Shown here piece by piece: positions 1 to 5,637 of a DNA stretch of 6,280 bases. The DNA is from an uncultured Lachnospiraceae bacterium (GTDB taxonomy: Bacteria; Bacillota; Clostridia; Lachnospirales; Lachnospiraceae), in assembly GCA_958422845.1 (NCBI GenBank), contig CATZPU010000076.1:1-6280 (forward strand). The letters are read 5' to 3'. Position 1 is the stretch's first letter, and each line of letters starts with the position of its first letter. Made by a program: the position numbers and the translations under genes. The notes below the pieces were generated by a model, which worked only from the letters and a program-made list of their open reading frames with translations, was not told the origin of the DNA and searched no databases.

Positions 1-211
1 ATCTGATCCGGCGGATGACTTCTACGCCGTCCATATCCGGCAGCCCCAGATCGAGCAGCACAATGTCAGGATTGTGGGAGGAGGCGTCAAGAATCGCCGT
101 TTCCCCGTTTCCAGCTGCCAGATAACGGTAATCGTGCGCTTTCAGCGTTGTCGTGATCAGGTTTTTCACCGACACATCGTCTTCTACGACTAATATTGAT
201 AATTTATTCAT
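1..211 (-). CDS. kdpE: KdpE response regulator, N-terminal 70 residues (partial)
   Basis: This is the start of an OmpR/PhoB-type response regulator, read on the minus strand and cut by the window edge. The 70 visible residues are a receiver domain. It begins MNKLSILVVEDD, with the acidic cluster E10-D11-D12 for Mg2+ binding. The phospho-acceptor is D54 in VLLDLGLPDMDG, followed by EVIRRIR. KdpE proteins receive phosphate from KdpD and bind DNA through a C-terminal winged helix, which lies outside the window. The start is the ATG at 211, because a strong GAGGAGG sits 9 bases upstream inside the end of kdpD. The gene overlaps the kdpD stop by 8 bases (ATGAATAA), which indicates translational coupling. 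The KdpE name follows from its partner; the receiver alone would only say OmpR family. Confidence 0.93.
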   Translation of the reverse strand, partial: MNKLSILVVEDDVSVKNLITTTLKAHDYRYLAAGNGETAILDASSHNPDIVLLDLGLPDMDGVEVIRRIR

Positions 212-2927
212 GTAACTGAACCTCCTCTACCGGTAATGAAAATGTAAATACGGAACCGTGCGGTACATTGTCGCGAACGCTTATCGTTCCGCCGTGCGCA
301 TTCACAATAGACTTGCACAGCGAAAGTCCCAGACCAAGGCTCCGCCTGCTGTCAGCAATGCGGTTCGCACCGCTGTAAAACATATCAAACACCTGCTTCT
401 TATTCTCATCAGGAATGCCCGCACCGTCGTCTGCGATCGAGATGACCGCCCACTGCCCTTCTTTTCCTGTTGAAATATGAATATGTGAACCGGCAGGCGT
501 GTATTTGATCGCGTTATCCACAAGGTTGATAAGAACCTGCACGATAAGTTTGGCGTCCATCTTTGCAAGCAGCAGATCGTCCTGATTTTCTGCCGTGATC
601 ACATGCTCCGACTGCAGACGATTCACATGGCGCAGCGCCTCCTGCACGACCTCGTCCACAAGCTCTGCCGACATATTCAGATTCAGCCTGCCCTCCTCAA
701 GCCGTGTGACAGACAGAAGATTTTCCACGAGATTGATCAGCCACATAGAATCATCGTAAATATCCTGATATACCCTCATCTTCGTCCTTTCGTCGATCGA
801 ATCTCCATTCGACAAAAGATTACTGGCATTTCCCGAGATCGAGGTGAGCGGCGTGCGCAGATCATGCGAGATCGCACGGAGCAGATTTGCGCGAAGCTGC
901 TCATTTTTTGCAAGGATCGCAGCCGCTTCCTTTTCTTTCGCGTTTTTCTTATTTTCCAGCGCAAGCGCACATTCGCCGAGAATAGACAGCAGAATACTGT
1001 TCTCAAATGCGTCCAAAGGCTGTTCCCCCACCGCGATCCCGACAACGCCGTATACGGAATCATTGACGCGGATCGCCAGATACAAACATTTGGCGTCCGA
1101 AAAAGTCTGCGTCGTAGCGCCTGCATGCTTATTATTCTTAAGCGCCCACAGCGCGACCTCTCTTTCTCCGGCATACTCTGCACGGCTCCCTGCTCCGCCC
1201 TGCTTTTCTCCGGCATGCTCCGCACGGTTTTCTTTGCCGTCCTGTTTTTCCCTGACGTACTCCTCCGCGCCCTCTTCCTCTTCTGCCGGAAAAAATACCG
1301 GCTCCAGAAGGTTCTCTCCTTCGGACGGATACACGATAATATCACGGTCTAACAGCTTTACAAGCTGATGCGCCGTGTCGGATATGATCTCTTCTTTATT
1401 TTTTGCCTGCTGCAAAAGCTGATTCGTATCAAACAGCACCTTTGTACGAAATGCTGCCCGTGCCGACTGCTTGGCGCTCGTTTTCATTCTGGCAGCCAGT
1501 GTTCCCGTGAGAAAAGCCGCCATAAACATGATCAGGAACGTGACCGGATAGCCCTGATCGTACGCCCGCAGGGTAAACTTCGGAACCGTAAACAGGAAGT
1601 TAAACACGAGTACGCTGACGATAGCCGCGATCAGGCTGTAGATCCTGTGTACCGTCACGACAGAAATGATCAGCACTGCCAACACATATACCGTGATAAT
1701 GTTCGCTTCCGCAAAACCGAAATCTTCAAACAGATACCCCAGTCCGCTCGCCGCCGCAAGTATCCCGACACATTTTAAAATGTCTGCCGCCGAAAATACG
1801 ATGCTTCTTCTCCTCTTTGCCCGATAAGCCGCTATCCCGTCCGTCTGATCCGGTATAATATGCACATCGACATTCGGCGCATTTGCAATAAGCTGCTCGG
1901 TCAGCGGCAGTCTGCCGAACAGATGACGCCGCGCCGCCGCGCTTCTTCCGATCACGATCTTCGAAACGCCGGACAGACGGGCAAATTCTGCGATCTGAAA
2001 CGGTACGTCCTCTCCGTACACCGTCTCGATCGCCGCGCCGAGCTGCTGCGCAAGGTGCATATTTGACCGCAGCCTCTTTTTGTCAGCCTCGTTCATAAAA
2101 GCAAAATCCGACGTTTCCACAAATATCGCCGTAAATGCTCCCCGAAAGGCATTTGCCATACGGGCTGCCGTCCGTATGATCTTCTTATTAGACGGAGAGG
2201 GCGAGAGACATACCAGAATGTGTTCGTCTGTGTGGTAATCACTGTTGCTCCTTATCCTTTCGATCTCGGTCAGACGGTTCACGCGGTCTGCACAGCGGCG
2301 CAGCGCGATCTCTCTTAAGGCAGTCAGTTTCTCAATGGTAAAAAAATTCTCTACCGCCCTCTCCGCCTGCTCCTTCGCATATATTTTGCCGGAATTCATC
2401 CGCTCGATCAGCTCCTGCGGCTCAATATCCACAAGCTCTACCTGATCTGCATCGTCAAATACAAAATCAGGAATCCGCTCCTGCACCATTGTCCCTGTAA
2501 TGGAAGCGACCGTATCATTCAGGCTCTCAATATGCTGCACATTGACTGTAGTATAAACATCAATGCCTGCTTTCAGCAGTTCCAGTACGTCCTGATACCG
2601 CCTGCTGTGCCGGCATCCTGATGCGTTCGTATGCGCAAGCTCATCGATCAGGATAAGCTGCGGCTTTCTGCGGATCGCGCCGTCAAGATCCAGTTCCTGA
2701 AGCGAAACGCCATTCTCCTTGACAGAAAGCCTTGGAAGCATTTCCAATCCCTTGCACAGCGCCTCTGTCTGCGGCCGGTTATGCGCATCTACATAACCGA
2801 CCGCCACATCAACGCCTCTTCGCTTTGCCGCAAGGGCAGCCTTTACCATCGTATACGTTTTTCCCGCGCCTGCCGCATAACCGAAAAATATTTTCAAGTG
2901 CCCTTTATACTGCCTGATCTCTTCCAT
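204..2927 (-). CDS. kdpD: KdpD sensor histidine kinase, full length, 907 aa
   Basis: KdpD is a membrane kinase that senses K+ limitation or turgor and phosphorylates KdpE. Residues 10-215 form the KdpD N-terminal ATPase-like domain, with the family's atypical P-loop GYAAGAGKT (16-24), LILIDELAHT (91-100) and DVYTTVNVQHIESLND (123-138). Residues about 235-360 are a universal stress protein domain. Four membrane segments (about 384-401, 408-425, 430-447, 462-480) form the DUF4118 region, flanked by the basic stretches KRRR (371-374) and 479-496. A GAF-like region (about 500-655) contains a repeat insertion at 551-590. The transmitter has H688 in ISHDLRTP, the N-box N801-N805, G1 DDGAGIP (833-839), the F-box around F847-F850, and GLGL (865-868). 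Length is close to the 894 aa of E. coli KdpD. The ATG at 2927 has AAAGGG 7 bases upstream. All key catalytic residues are present, so it should be active. Confidence 0.97.
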   Translation of the reverse strand: MEEIRQYKGHLKIFFGYAAGAGKTYTMVKAALAAKRRGVDVAVGYVDAHNRPQTEALCKGLEMLPRLSVKENGVSLQELDLDGAIRRKPQLILIDELAHTNASGCRHSRRYQDVLELLKAGIDVYTTVNVQHIESLNDTVASITGTMVQERIPDFVFDDADQVELVDIEPQELIERMNSGKIYAKEQAERAVENFFTIEKLTALREIALRRCADRVNRLTEIERIRSNSDYHTDEHILVCLSPSPSNKKIIRTAARMANAFRGAFTAIFVETSDFAFMNEADKKRLRSNMHLAQQLGAAIETVYGEDVPFQIAEFARLSGVSKIVIGRSAAARRHLFGRLPLTEQLIANAPNVDVHIIPDQTDGIAAYRAKRRRSIVFSAADILKCVGILAAASGLGYLFEDFGFAEANIITVYVLAVLIISVVTVHRIYSLIAAIVSVLVFNFLFTVPKFTLRAYDQGYPVTFLIMFMAAFLTGTLAARMKTSAKQSARAAFRTKVLFDTNQLLQQAKNKEEIISDTAHQLVKLLDRDIIVYPSEGENLLEPVFFPAEEEEGAEEYVREKQDGKENRAEHAGEKQGGAGSRAEYAGEREVALWALKNNKHAGATTQTFSDAKCLYLAIRVNDSVYGVVGIAVGEQPLDAFENSILLSILGECALALENKKNAKEKEAAAILAKNEQLRANLLRAISHDLRTPLTSISGNASNLLSNGDSIDERTKMRVYQDIYDDSMWLINLVENLLSVTRLEEGRLNLNMSAELVDEVVQEALRHVNRLQSEHVITAENQDDLLLAKMDAKLIVQVLINLVDNAIKYTPAGSHIHISTGKEGQWAVISIADDGAGIPDENKKQVFDMFYSGANRIADSRRSLGLGLSLCKSIVNAHGGTISVRDNVPHGSVFTFSLPVEEVQLHE
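221..227 (-). promoter_or_regulatory. Ribosome binding site of kdpE inside kdpD
   Basis: The minus strand reads GAGGAGG here, 9 bases before the kdpE ATG at 211. It lies within the last codons of kdpD. It fixes the kdpE start and supports coupled translation of the kinase and regulator. Confidence 0.85.
1162..1275 (-). repeat. Imperfect 42-bp tandem repeat in kdpD, about 2.7 copies
   Basis: The motif TTTCTCCGGCATRCTCYGCACGG (plus-strand sense, R and Y marking variable bases) recurs with a 42-base period, for example CTCCGG at 1166 and 1208, with a degenerate third copy from about 1250. Because 42 is divisible by 3, the frame is kept. It encodes a 14-residue charged unit: EEYVREKQDGKENR, then AEHAGEKQGGAGSR, then AEYAGEREVAL (residues about 555-593). 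It follows a Glu run at 549-552. The unit is hydrophilic and probably disordered, sitting in a loop of the cytoplasmic GAF-like region. It looks like an expanded, possibly length-variable minisatellite. Confidence 0.85.
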
Positions 2928-2975
2928 GCAATCACCCTTTTCCAGTAGAAATCTGCCGTTTTCGCAATTATCTTA

Positions 2976-3140
2976 TCACATTTTTATCCCTGTTTCCTCT
3001 GTTTTGTCACAGGAATGTGATTCTTCGTCATAATCGGGCATCCGCAGATTTTCCTCAAAGAAACGATCCAGCTTTTTCATCACGAAATAACCGGCGGTAA
3101 AAAACACTGCCATTGTACACAGCAAAACCAGCTCTTCCAT
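2976..3140 (-). CDS. Small single-pass membrane protein, 54 aa, unknown function
   Basis: This short open frame lies between ktrA and kdpD. The product starts MEELVLLCTMAVFFTAGYF, with a hydrophobic stretch at residues 4-20 that fits one membrane helix. A basic-amphipathic segment, MKKLDRFFEENLR, follows at 21-33. The tail is acidic and hydrophilic (PDYDEESHSCDKTEE) and ends GIKM. The net charge pattern suggests a cytoplasmic C-terminal tail. GGGAG at 3149-3153 lies 8 bases before the ATG at 3140 but only 2 bases before an in-frame ATG at 3146, so 3140 is the better start. It sits 78 bases after ktrA and 48 bases before kdpD on the same strand. I do not recognise a family. By position and size it could be an accessory of the Ktr channel or of KdpD, analogous in size only to KdpF. 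That role is inference. Confidence 0.72.
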   Translation of the reverse strand: MEELVLLCTMAVFFTAGYFVMKKLDRFFEENLRMPDYDEESHSCDKTEETGIKM

Positions 3141-3148
3141 CTCCATCA

Positions 3149-3153
3149 CTCCC
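3149..3153 (-). promoter_or_regulatory. Ribosome binding site deciding the start of the 54-aa protein
   Basis: The minus strand reads GGGAG. Spacing is 8 bases to the ATG at 3140 and 2 bases to the in-frame ATG at 3146, so it favours the downstream start. Its presence also supports this short frame being translated. Confidence 0.6.
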
Positions 3154-3218
3154 ACGTATAAAATCGCGCATAAAACGCAAGCAAACTAAAACGCATGAAC
3201 GGAAAACGTCTGAAATCA

Positions 3219-3869
3219 TTAAATATGGAAGCACTTCTGTATATCCTTAATGCTCCCCAGTACGAGCATCGTACTGTCATCGGGCAGGCACGTTGTTGAC
3301 CTGATATTCAGATCCATGATTCCGTTATGTTTAAATCCCATAATATTGATATTGTGCTTATTTCTGATGTCAAGCTGACCGACGGTCTTTCCCACCCAGC
3401 CCTTTGGGATCGATATTTCAAAAATCGCATGCCCTTCATCAAGCTCAATATAGTCCAGAATGTGATCTGCGCTGTAGCGGATCGCCGTCCATGCGGCAAG
3501 CTGCTTCTCAGGATATACCACTTCATCCGCACCGTTTTTCAACAGAAACTTTGCGTGGACATCGCGCGCCGCCCTTGACACGACGTACTTTGCGCCCAGA
3601 TCCTTAAGCAGGGAGGTCGTCTCCAGAGAGCTCTGAAAATTATCGCCGATTGCAACAATACAGATGTCAAAATTGCGCACGCCGAGCGATTCCATAAACT
3701 CCTCATCCGTACTGTCCCCGATCTGAGCGTTCGTCACATACGGAAGCACGGCATTTACCCGCTTTTCCTCCCTGTCTACCGCCATCACCTGATGGTGCAG
3801 CTCGTCAAGCTTCATTGCAATATGTCTTCCGAATCTTCCTAGTCCTACAAGTAAAATTGATTTCATCAT
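3219..3869 (-). CDS. ktrA: KtrA/TrkA-type K+ uptake regulatory subunit (RCK protein), 216 aa
   Basis: This is the cytoplasmic gating subunit of a Ktr-type potassium transporter. In the family, an octameric RCK ring binds ATP/ADP and NAD(H) and opens or closes the KtrB pore. Residues 4-130 are the Rossmann-fold RCK_N (TrkA-N) domain, with GLGRFG (9-14) matching GxGxxG, D32 at the end of the second strand, and IGDST at 50-54. Residues about 138-216 form an RCK_C (TrkA-C) domain, including the segment DIRNKHNINIMGFK (167-180). RCK_C of the S. aureus KtrA binds c-di-AMP, so the same is possible here. At 216 aa with one RCK unit it is KtrA-like, unlike the duplicated TrkA of E. coli (458 aa). AAAAGGAG lies 9 bases before the first of two adjacent ATGs (3869), which is chosen. 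It follows ktrB by 57 bases. The symbol could equally be given as trkA. Confidence 0.95.
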   Translation of the reverse strand: MMKSILLVGLGRFGRHIAMKLDELHHQVMAVDREEKRVNAVLPYVTNAQIGDSTDEEFMESLGVRNFDICIVAIGDNFQSSLETTSLLKDLGAKYVVSRAARDVHAKFLLKNGADEVVYPEKQLAAWTAIRYSADHILDYIELDEGHAIFEISIPKGWVGKTVGQLDIRNKHNINIMGFKHNGIMDLNIRSTTCLPDDSTMLVLGSIKDIQKCFHI

Positions 3870-3926
3870 TGTCTTTTTCTCCTTTTCTTACGCGACAGCG
3901 TTTGGTCACTGCCTCTTTGCCTTACT

Positions 3927-5267
3927 TTACCCGACCGTAATTTTTTCCTGCGGAAGTTTTGCATTTGTTCCTCTGCGCTCCGCAAAAGCCGCAAAGATCA
4001 GCGTCAGTCCTCCTACGCGGCCAAAAAACATCAGGCCGATCAGAATTGCCCTTGAAATGCCGCCAAGCTGCGGTGTGATCCCAAGAGAAAGCCCTACTGT
4101 ACCGATCGCAGAGCTTGTCTCAAACAGCGCCGATACCAGAGGAATCCGCTCAATGGAGCTGATCACCATACCGCCGCCCAGAAACAAGGTTACATACATC
4201 AGCAGAATCGTGGCGGCATTTTTTACGGCGTCATCGGAAATGCGCCTGCCGTAAAAGTGTGCGGACTCTTTCTGCTTAAATACTGCCAGCGTCGAAGAAA
4301 ACAGCACAGCCACAGTCGTCGTTTTCATACCGCCTGCCGTAGAGCCCGGTGATCCGCCGATCAGCATCAGCACGATCATAAGCATCAGTCCCGTCTCACT
4401 AAGAAGCGTCAGATCTGCCGTGTTAAATCCTGCTGTTCTGGGCGTGACGGACTGAAACAGGGCGCTCCATATCCGTTTTCCGATCGCCATATCGGAAAAC
4501 TCAAAAAAGAAAAAGTATGCGGCGGGTATCAGGATCAGTCCTGCCGTCACAGTCAGTATGACCTTACTCTGCATCCTGTATTTCTTAAAATGCCACTTAT
4601 TTTTCTGAATATCTGCCCATGTCAGAAATCCGAGTCCTCCCGTTACGATCAGCGCCATGATCGTAAGGTTCACGATTGGATGCGAAGCATAGGAGGTCAG
4701 CGACGAGAACGGCTCGCGAACCCCAAGCAGATCAAAGCCCGCGTTACAGAATGCGGACACGGAATGAAACAGTCCGTACCACAGTCCTTTCGCTGCTCCG
4801 AAATCCTTACAAAATACAATAGAAAGCAGGACTGCTCCCACAAGTTCGATCGCCATACTCGTCTTTAGGATAAACTTTGTCATTCTGACGATACCGCCGA
4901 CCTGATGCGCTGAGATCGCTTCCTGCATCACGCTCCTTTGCATCAGCCCTATCTTTCTTCCGGAGACAGTCGCGATAGCCACCGCCACCGTAACGACGCC
5001 CATACCGCCGATCTGAATAAGCAGCAGAATGACCGCCTGTCCAAACACCGACCAGTACGTAGCCGTGTCATGGACAACAAGTCCTGTCACGCACACGGCA
5101 GAGGTCGCCGTAAAAAGTCCGTCCGCAAATGTAGCGCCCCGTCCGTCCTGCGTCGCGGCAGGCAGCGTAAGCAGCAGTCCTCCCAATAAAATGACAGTGA
5201 AAAATCCCAGTATGATCACCTGAAAGGAAGTGATGTGTCTATGATTTCTTTTGCCCGTAAAGTCCAT
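3927..5267 (-). CDS. ktrB: KtrB/TrkH-type K+ uptake channel subunit, 446 aa
   Basis: This is the membrane pore of a Ktr potassium transporter, a single chain of four M1-P-M2 repeats. The four pore loops are visible: TSAVCVTGL (55-63), SVSAFCNAGFD (169-179), SVTPRTAGFNT (273-283) and TSSAIGTVGLS (384-394). All four keep the filter glycine (G62, G177, G280, G392). GGSPGSTAGGMKT (304-316) is the flexible intramembrane gating loop of the third repeat, followed by a basic cytoplasmic turn. The N-terminal tail is short and basic (MDFTGKRNHRH). The 446-residue length suits KtrB better than the longer TrkH. Such channels usually require Na+ for uptake. The ATG at 5267 has only a weak AGG 5 bases upstream and a stronger AAAGGGG 13 bases upstream, so translation initiation may be modest. 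It is first in the minus-strand block, followed by its partner ktrA. Confidence 0.95.
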   Translation of the reverse strand: MDFTGKRNHRHITSFQVIILGFFTVILLGGLLLTLPAATQDGRGATFADGLFTATSAVCVTGLVVHDTATYWSVFGQAVILLLIQIGGMGVVTVAVAIATVSGRKIGLMQRSVMQEAISAHQVGGIVRMTKFILKTSMAIELVGAVLLSIVFCKDFGAAKGLWYGLFHSVSAFCNAGFDLLGVREPFSSLTSYASHPIVNLTIMALIVTGGLGFLTWADIQKNKWHFKKYRMQSKVILTVTAGLILIPAAYFFFFEFSDMAIGKRIWSALFQSVTPRTAGFNTADLTLLSETGLMLMIVLMLIGGSPGSTAGGMKTTTVAVLFSSTLAVFKQKESAHFYGRRISDDAVKNAATILLMYVTLFLGGGMVISSIERIPLVSALFETSSAIGTVGLSLGITPQLGGISRAILIGLMFFGRVGGLTLIFAAFAERRGTNAKLPQEKITVG

Positions 5268-5310
5268 TTTTACCTGTGTACCCCTTTGTCTTTCTTTATT
5301 TCTTCTTTAT

Positions 5311-5332
5311 TTCGGCTTACATCATAGCCGAA
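5311..5332. promoter_or_regulatory. Perfect 7-bp dyad overlapping the ktrB -10
   Basis: TTCGGCT and AGCCGAA form a perfect inverted repeat around an 8-base spacer. The candidate -10 TATGAT of ktrB lies across the spacer and one arm. No T-run follows on either strand, so it does not look like a terminator. It could be a repressor operator, or a hairpin at the 5' end of the ktrB transcript if transcription starts further upstream. Confidence 0.4.
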
Positions 5333-5349
5333 CCCGCATTAAGTGTGTA
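5321..5349 (-). promoter_or_regulatory. Candidate promoter of the ktrB operon
   Basis: On the minus strand, TACACA (5344-5349, 4 of 6 to TTGACA) and TATGAT (5321-5326, 5 of 6 to TATAAT) are separated by 17 bases. The predicted start is near 5314, giving a leader of about 47 nt. The poor -35 fits an activator-dependent promoter, and the -35 lies inside the downstream 20-bp direct repeat. An alternative is TATACA at 5346-5351 as the -10, with TTAATA (5368-5373) as the -35 at 16-bp spacing. Confidence 0.5.
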
Positions 5350-5354
5350 TAAAT
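5335..5354 (-). promoter_or_regulatory. 20-bp direct repeat B, candidate response-regulator box
   Basis: The minus strand reads ATTTATACACACTTAATGCG. It matches repeat A at 15 of 20 positions. Within it, TTTA and TTAA half-elements are 11 bases apart, the layout expected for a tandem OmpR-family dimer site. It overlaps the candidate -35 of ktrB. KdpE is the obvious candidate binder because it is encoded in the same block; that is inference. Confidence 0.55.
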
Positions 5355-5365
5355 AGTCCGGCTTT

Positions 5366-5385
5366 CGTATTAAGATTGTGTAAAG
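5366..5385 (-). promoter_or_regulatory. 20-bp direct repeat A, candidate response-regulator box
   Basis: The minus strand reads CTTTACACAATCTTAATACG. It shares TTTAYACANNCTTAATRCG with repeat B, 31 bases away, which is about three helical turns and so the same DNA face. The AT-rich TTTAYA core resembles the E. coli KdpE site (TTTATA and TTTACA elements, from memory). It lies directly upstream of the ktrB promoter. Confidence 0.55.
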
Positions 5386-5500
5386 ATATTCGTCTCGCCT
5401 ACCCGAAAATATCCCTTTTATTTTCTTCTGTTTTTTATTGTAAAAAGGTCATTTTCCGGCTTTGATTTCATTCATAAACTGATTGTTAAATTTTTATTTT
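5386..5500. other. AT-rich spacer between the divergent promoters
   Basis: This stretch carries no gene, RNA or convincing hairpin that I can see. It is AT-rich, with T-tracts toward 5482-5500 on the plus strand. Those tracts lie just upstream of the pckA promoter and could act as an UP-like or bendable element. I found no catabolite-responsive (cre-like) site by eye. Confidence 0.5.
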
Positions 5501-5504
5501 TTTA

Positions 5505-5532
5505 TTGCTTTTATTGCTTATTTATGTATAAT
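5505..5532 (+). promoter_or_regulatory. Probable promoter of pckA
   Basis: A perfect TATAAT (5527-5532) is preceded by TTGCTT (5505-5510, 3 of 6 to TTGACA) at 16-base spacing. The -35 sits within a 9-bp tandem duplication, TTATTGCTT at 5502-5510 and 5511-5519. An AT-rich tract lies just upstream. The predicted start near 5539 leaves a leader of about 100 nt before the pckA ATG. Confidence 0.7.
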
Positions 5533-5580
5533 ATGGTAATAGAGAGTGGTTGCGTCATGCGCCTTCTTCTGAAGCAGCTT

Positions 5581-5599
5581 TGCCTGCATCAAGCAGGCA
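5581..5599 (+). promoter_or_regulatory. Hairpin in the pckA leader
   Basis: TGCCTGC and GCAGGCA form a perfect 7-bp stem with a 5-base loop (ATCAA). It ends 24 bases before the pckA ribosome binding site AGAGG (5623-5627). No U-run follows, so it is unlikely to be an intrinsic terminator. It may stabilise the mRNA 5' end or take part in leader regulation. Confidence 0.55.
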
Positions 5600-5637
5600 G
5601 TTCCAGATCATTAAGAAAGAAAAGAGGTTAACGTAAG

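Noticed and set aside
603..1352. Plus-strand open frame of 249 codons
   Set aside because: It lies wholly antisense to kdpD, which has full domain evidence. Its product is rich in Arg, Cys and His with no recognisable domain, as expected of a shadow frame.
844..1368. Plus-strand open frame of 174 codons rich in Ser and Ala
   Set aside because: Antisense to kdpD in another frame; its repetitive look comes from the 42-bp repeat in kdpD.
3152..3186. Promoter (TTGCTT ... TTATAC) for the small gene and kdpDE
   Set aside because: The would-be start site falls on or next to the GGGAG ribosome site, leaving no leader; the hexamer matches are weak.
3870..3926. Possible terminator or attenuator between ktrB and ktrA
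   Set aside because: No stem followed by a T-run can be drawn on the minus strand. It looks like an ordinary operon gap with the ktrA ribosome site.
4590..4868. Plus-strand frame of 92 codons within ktrB
   Set aside because: Shadow of ktrB: no ribosome site, no domain, and basic and Cys/His-rich composition.
5581..5610. Intrinsic terminator before pckA
   Set aside because: The hairpin is perfect but is followed by GTTCCAGATC and not a U-run, and it lies inside the leader of a gene read in the same direction.
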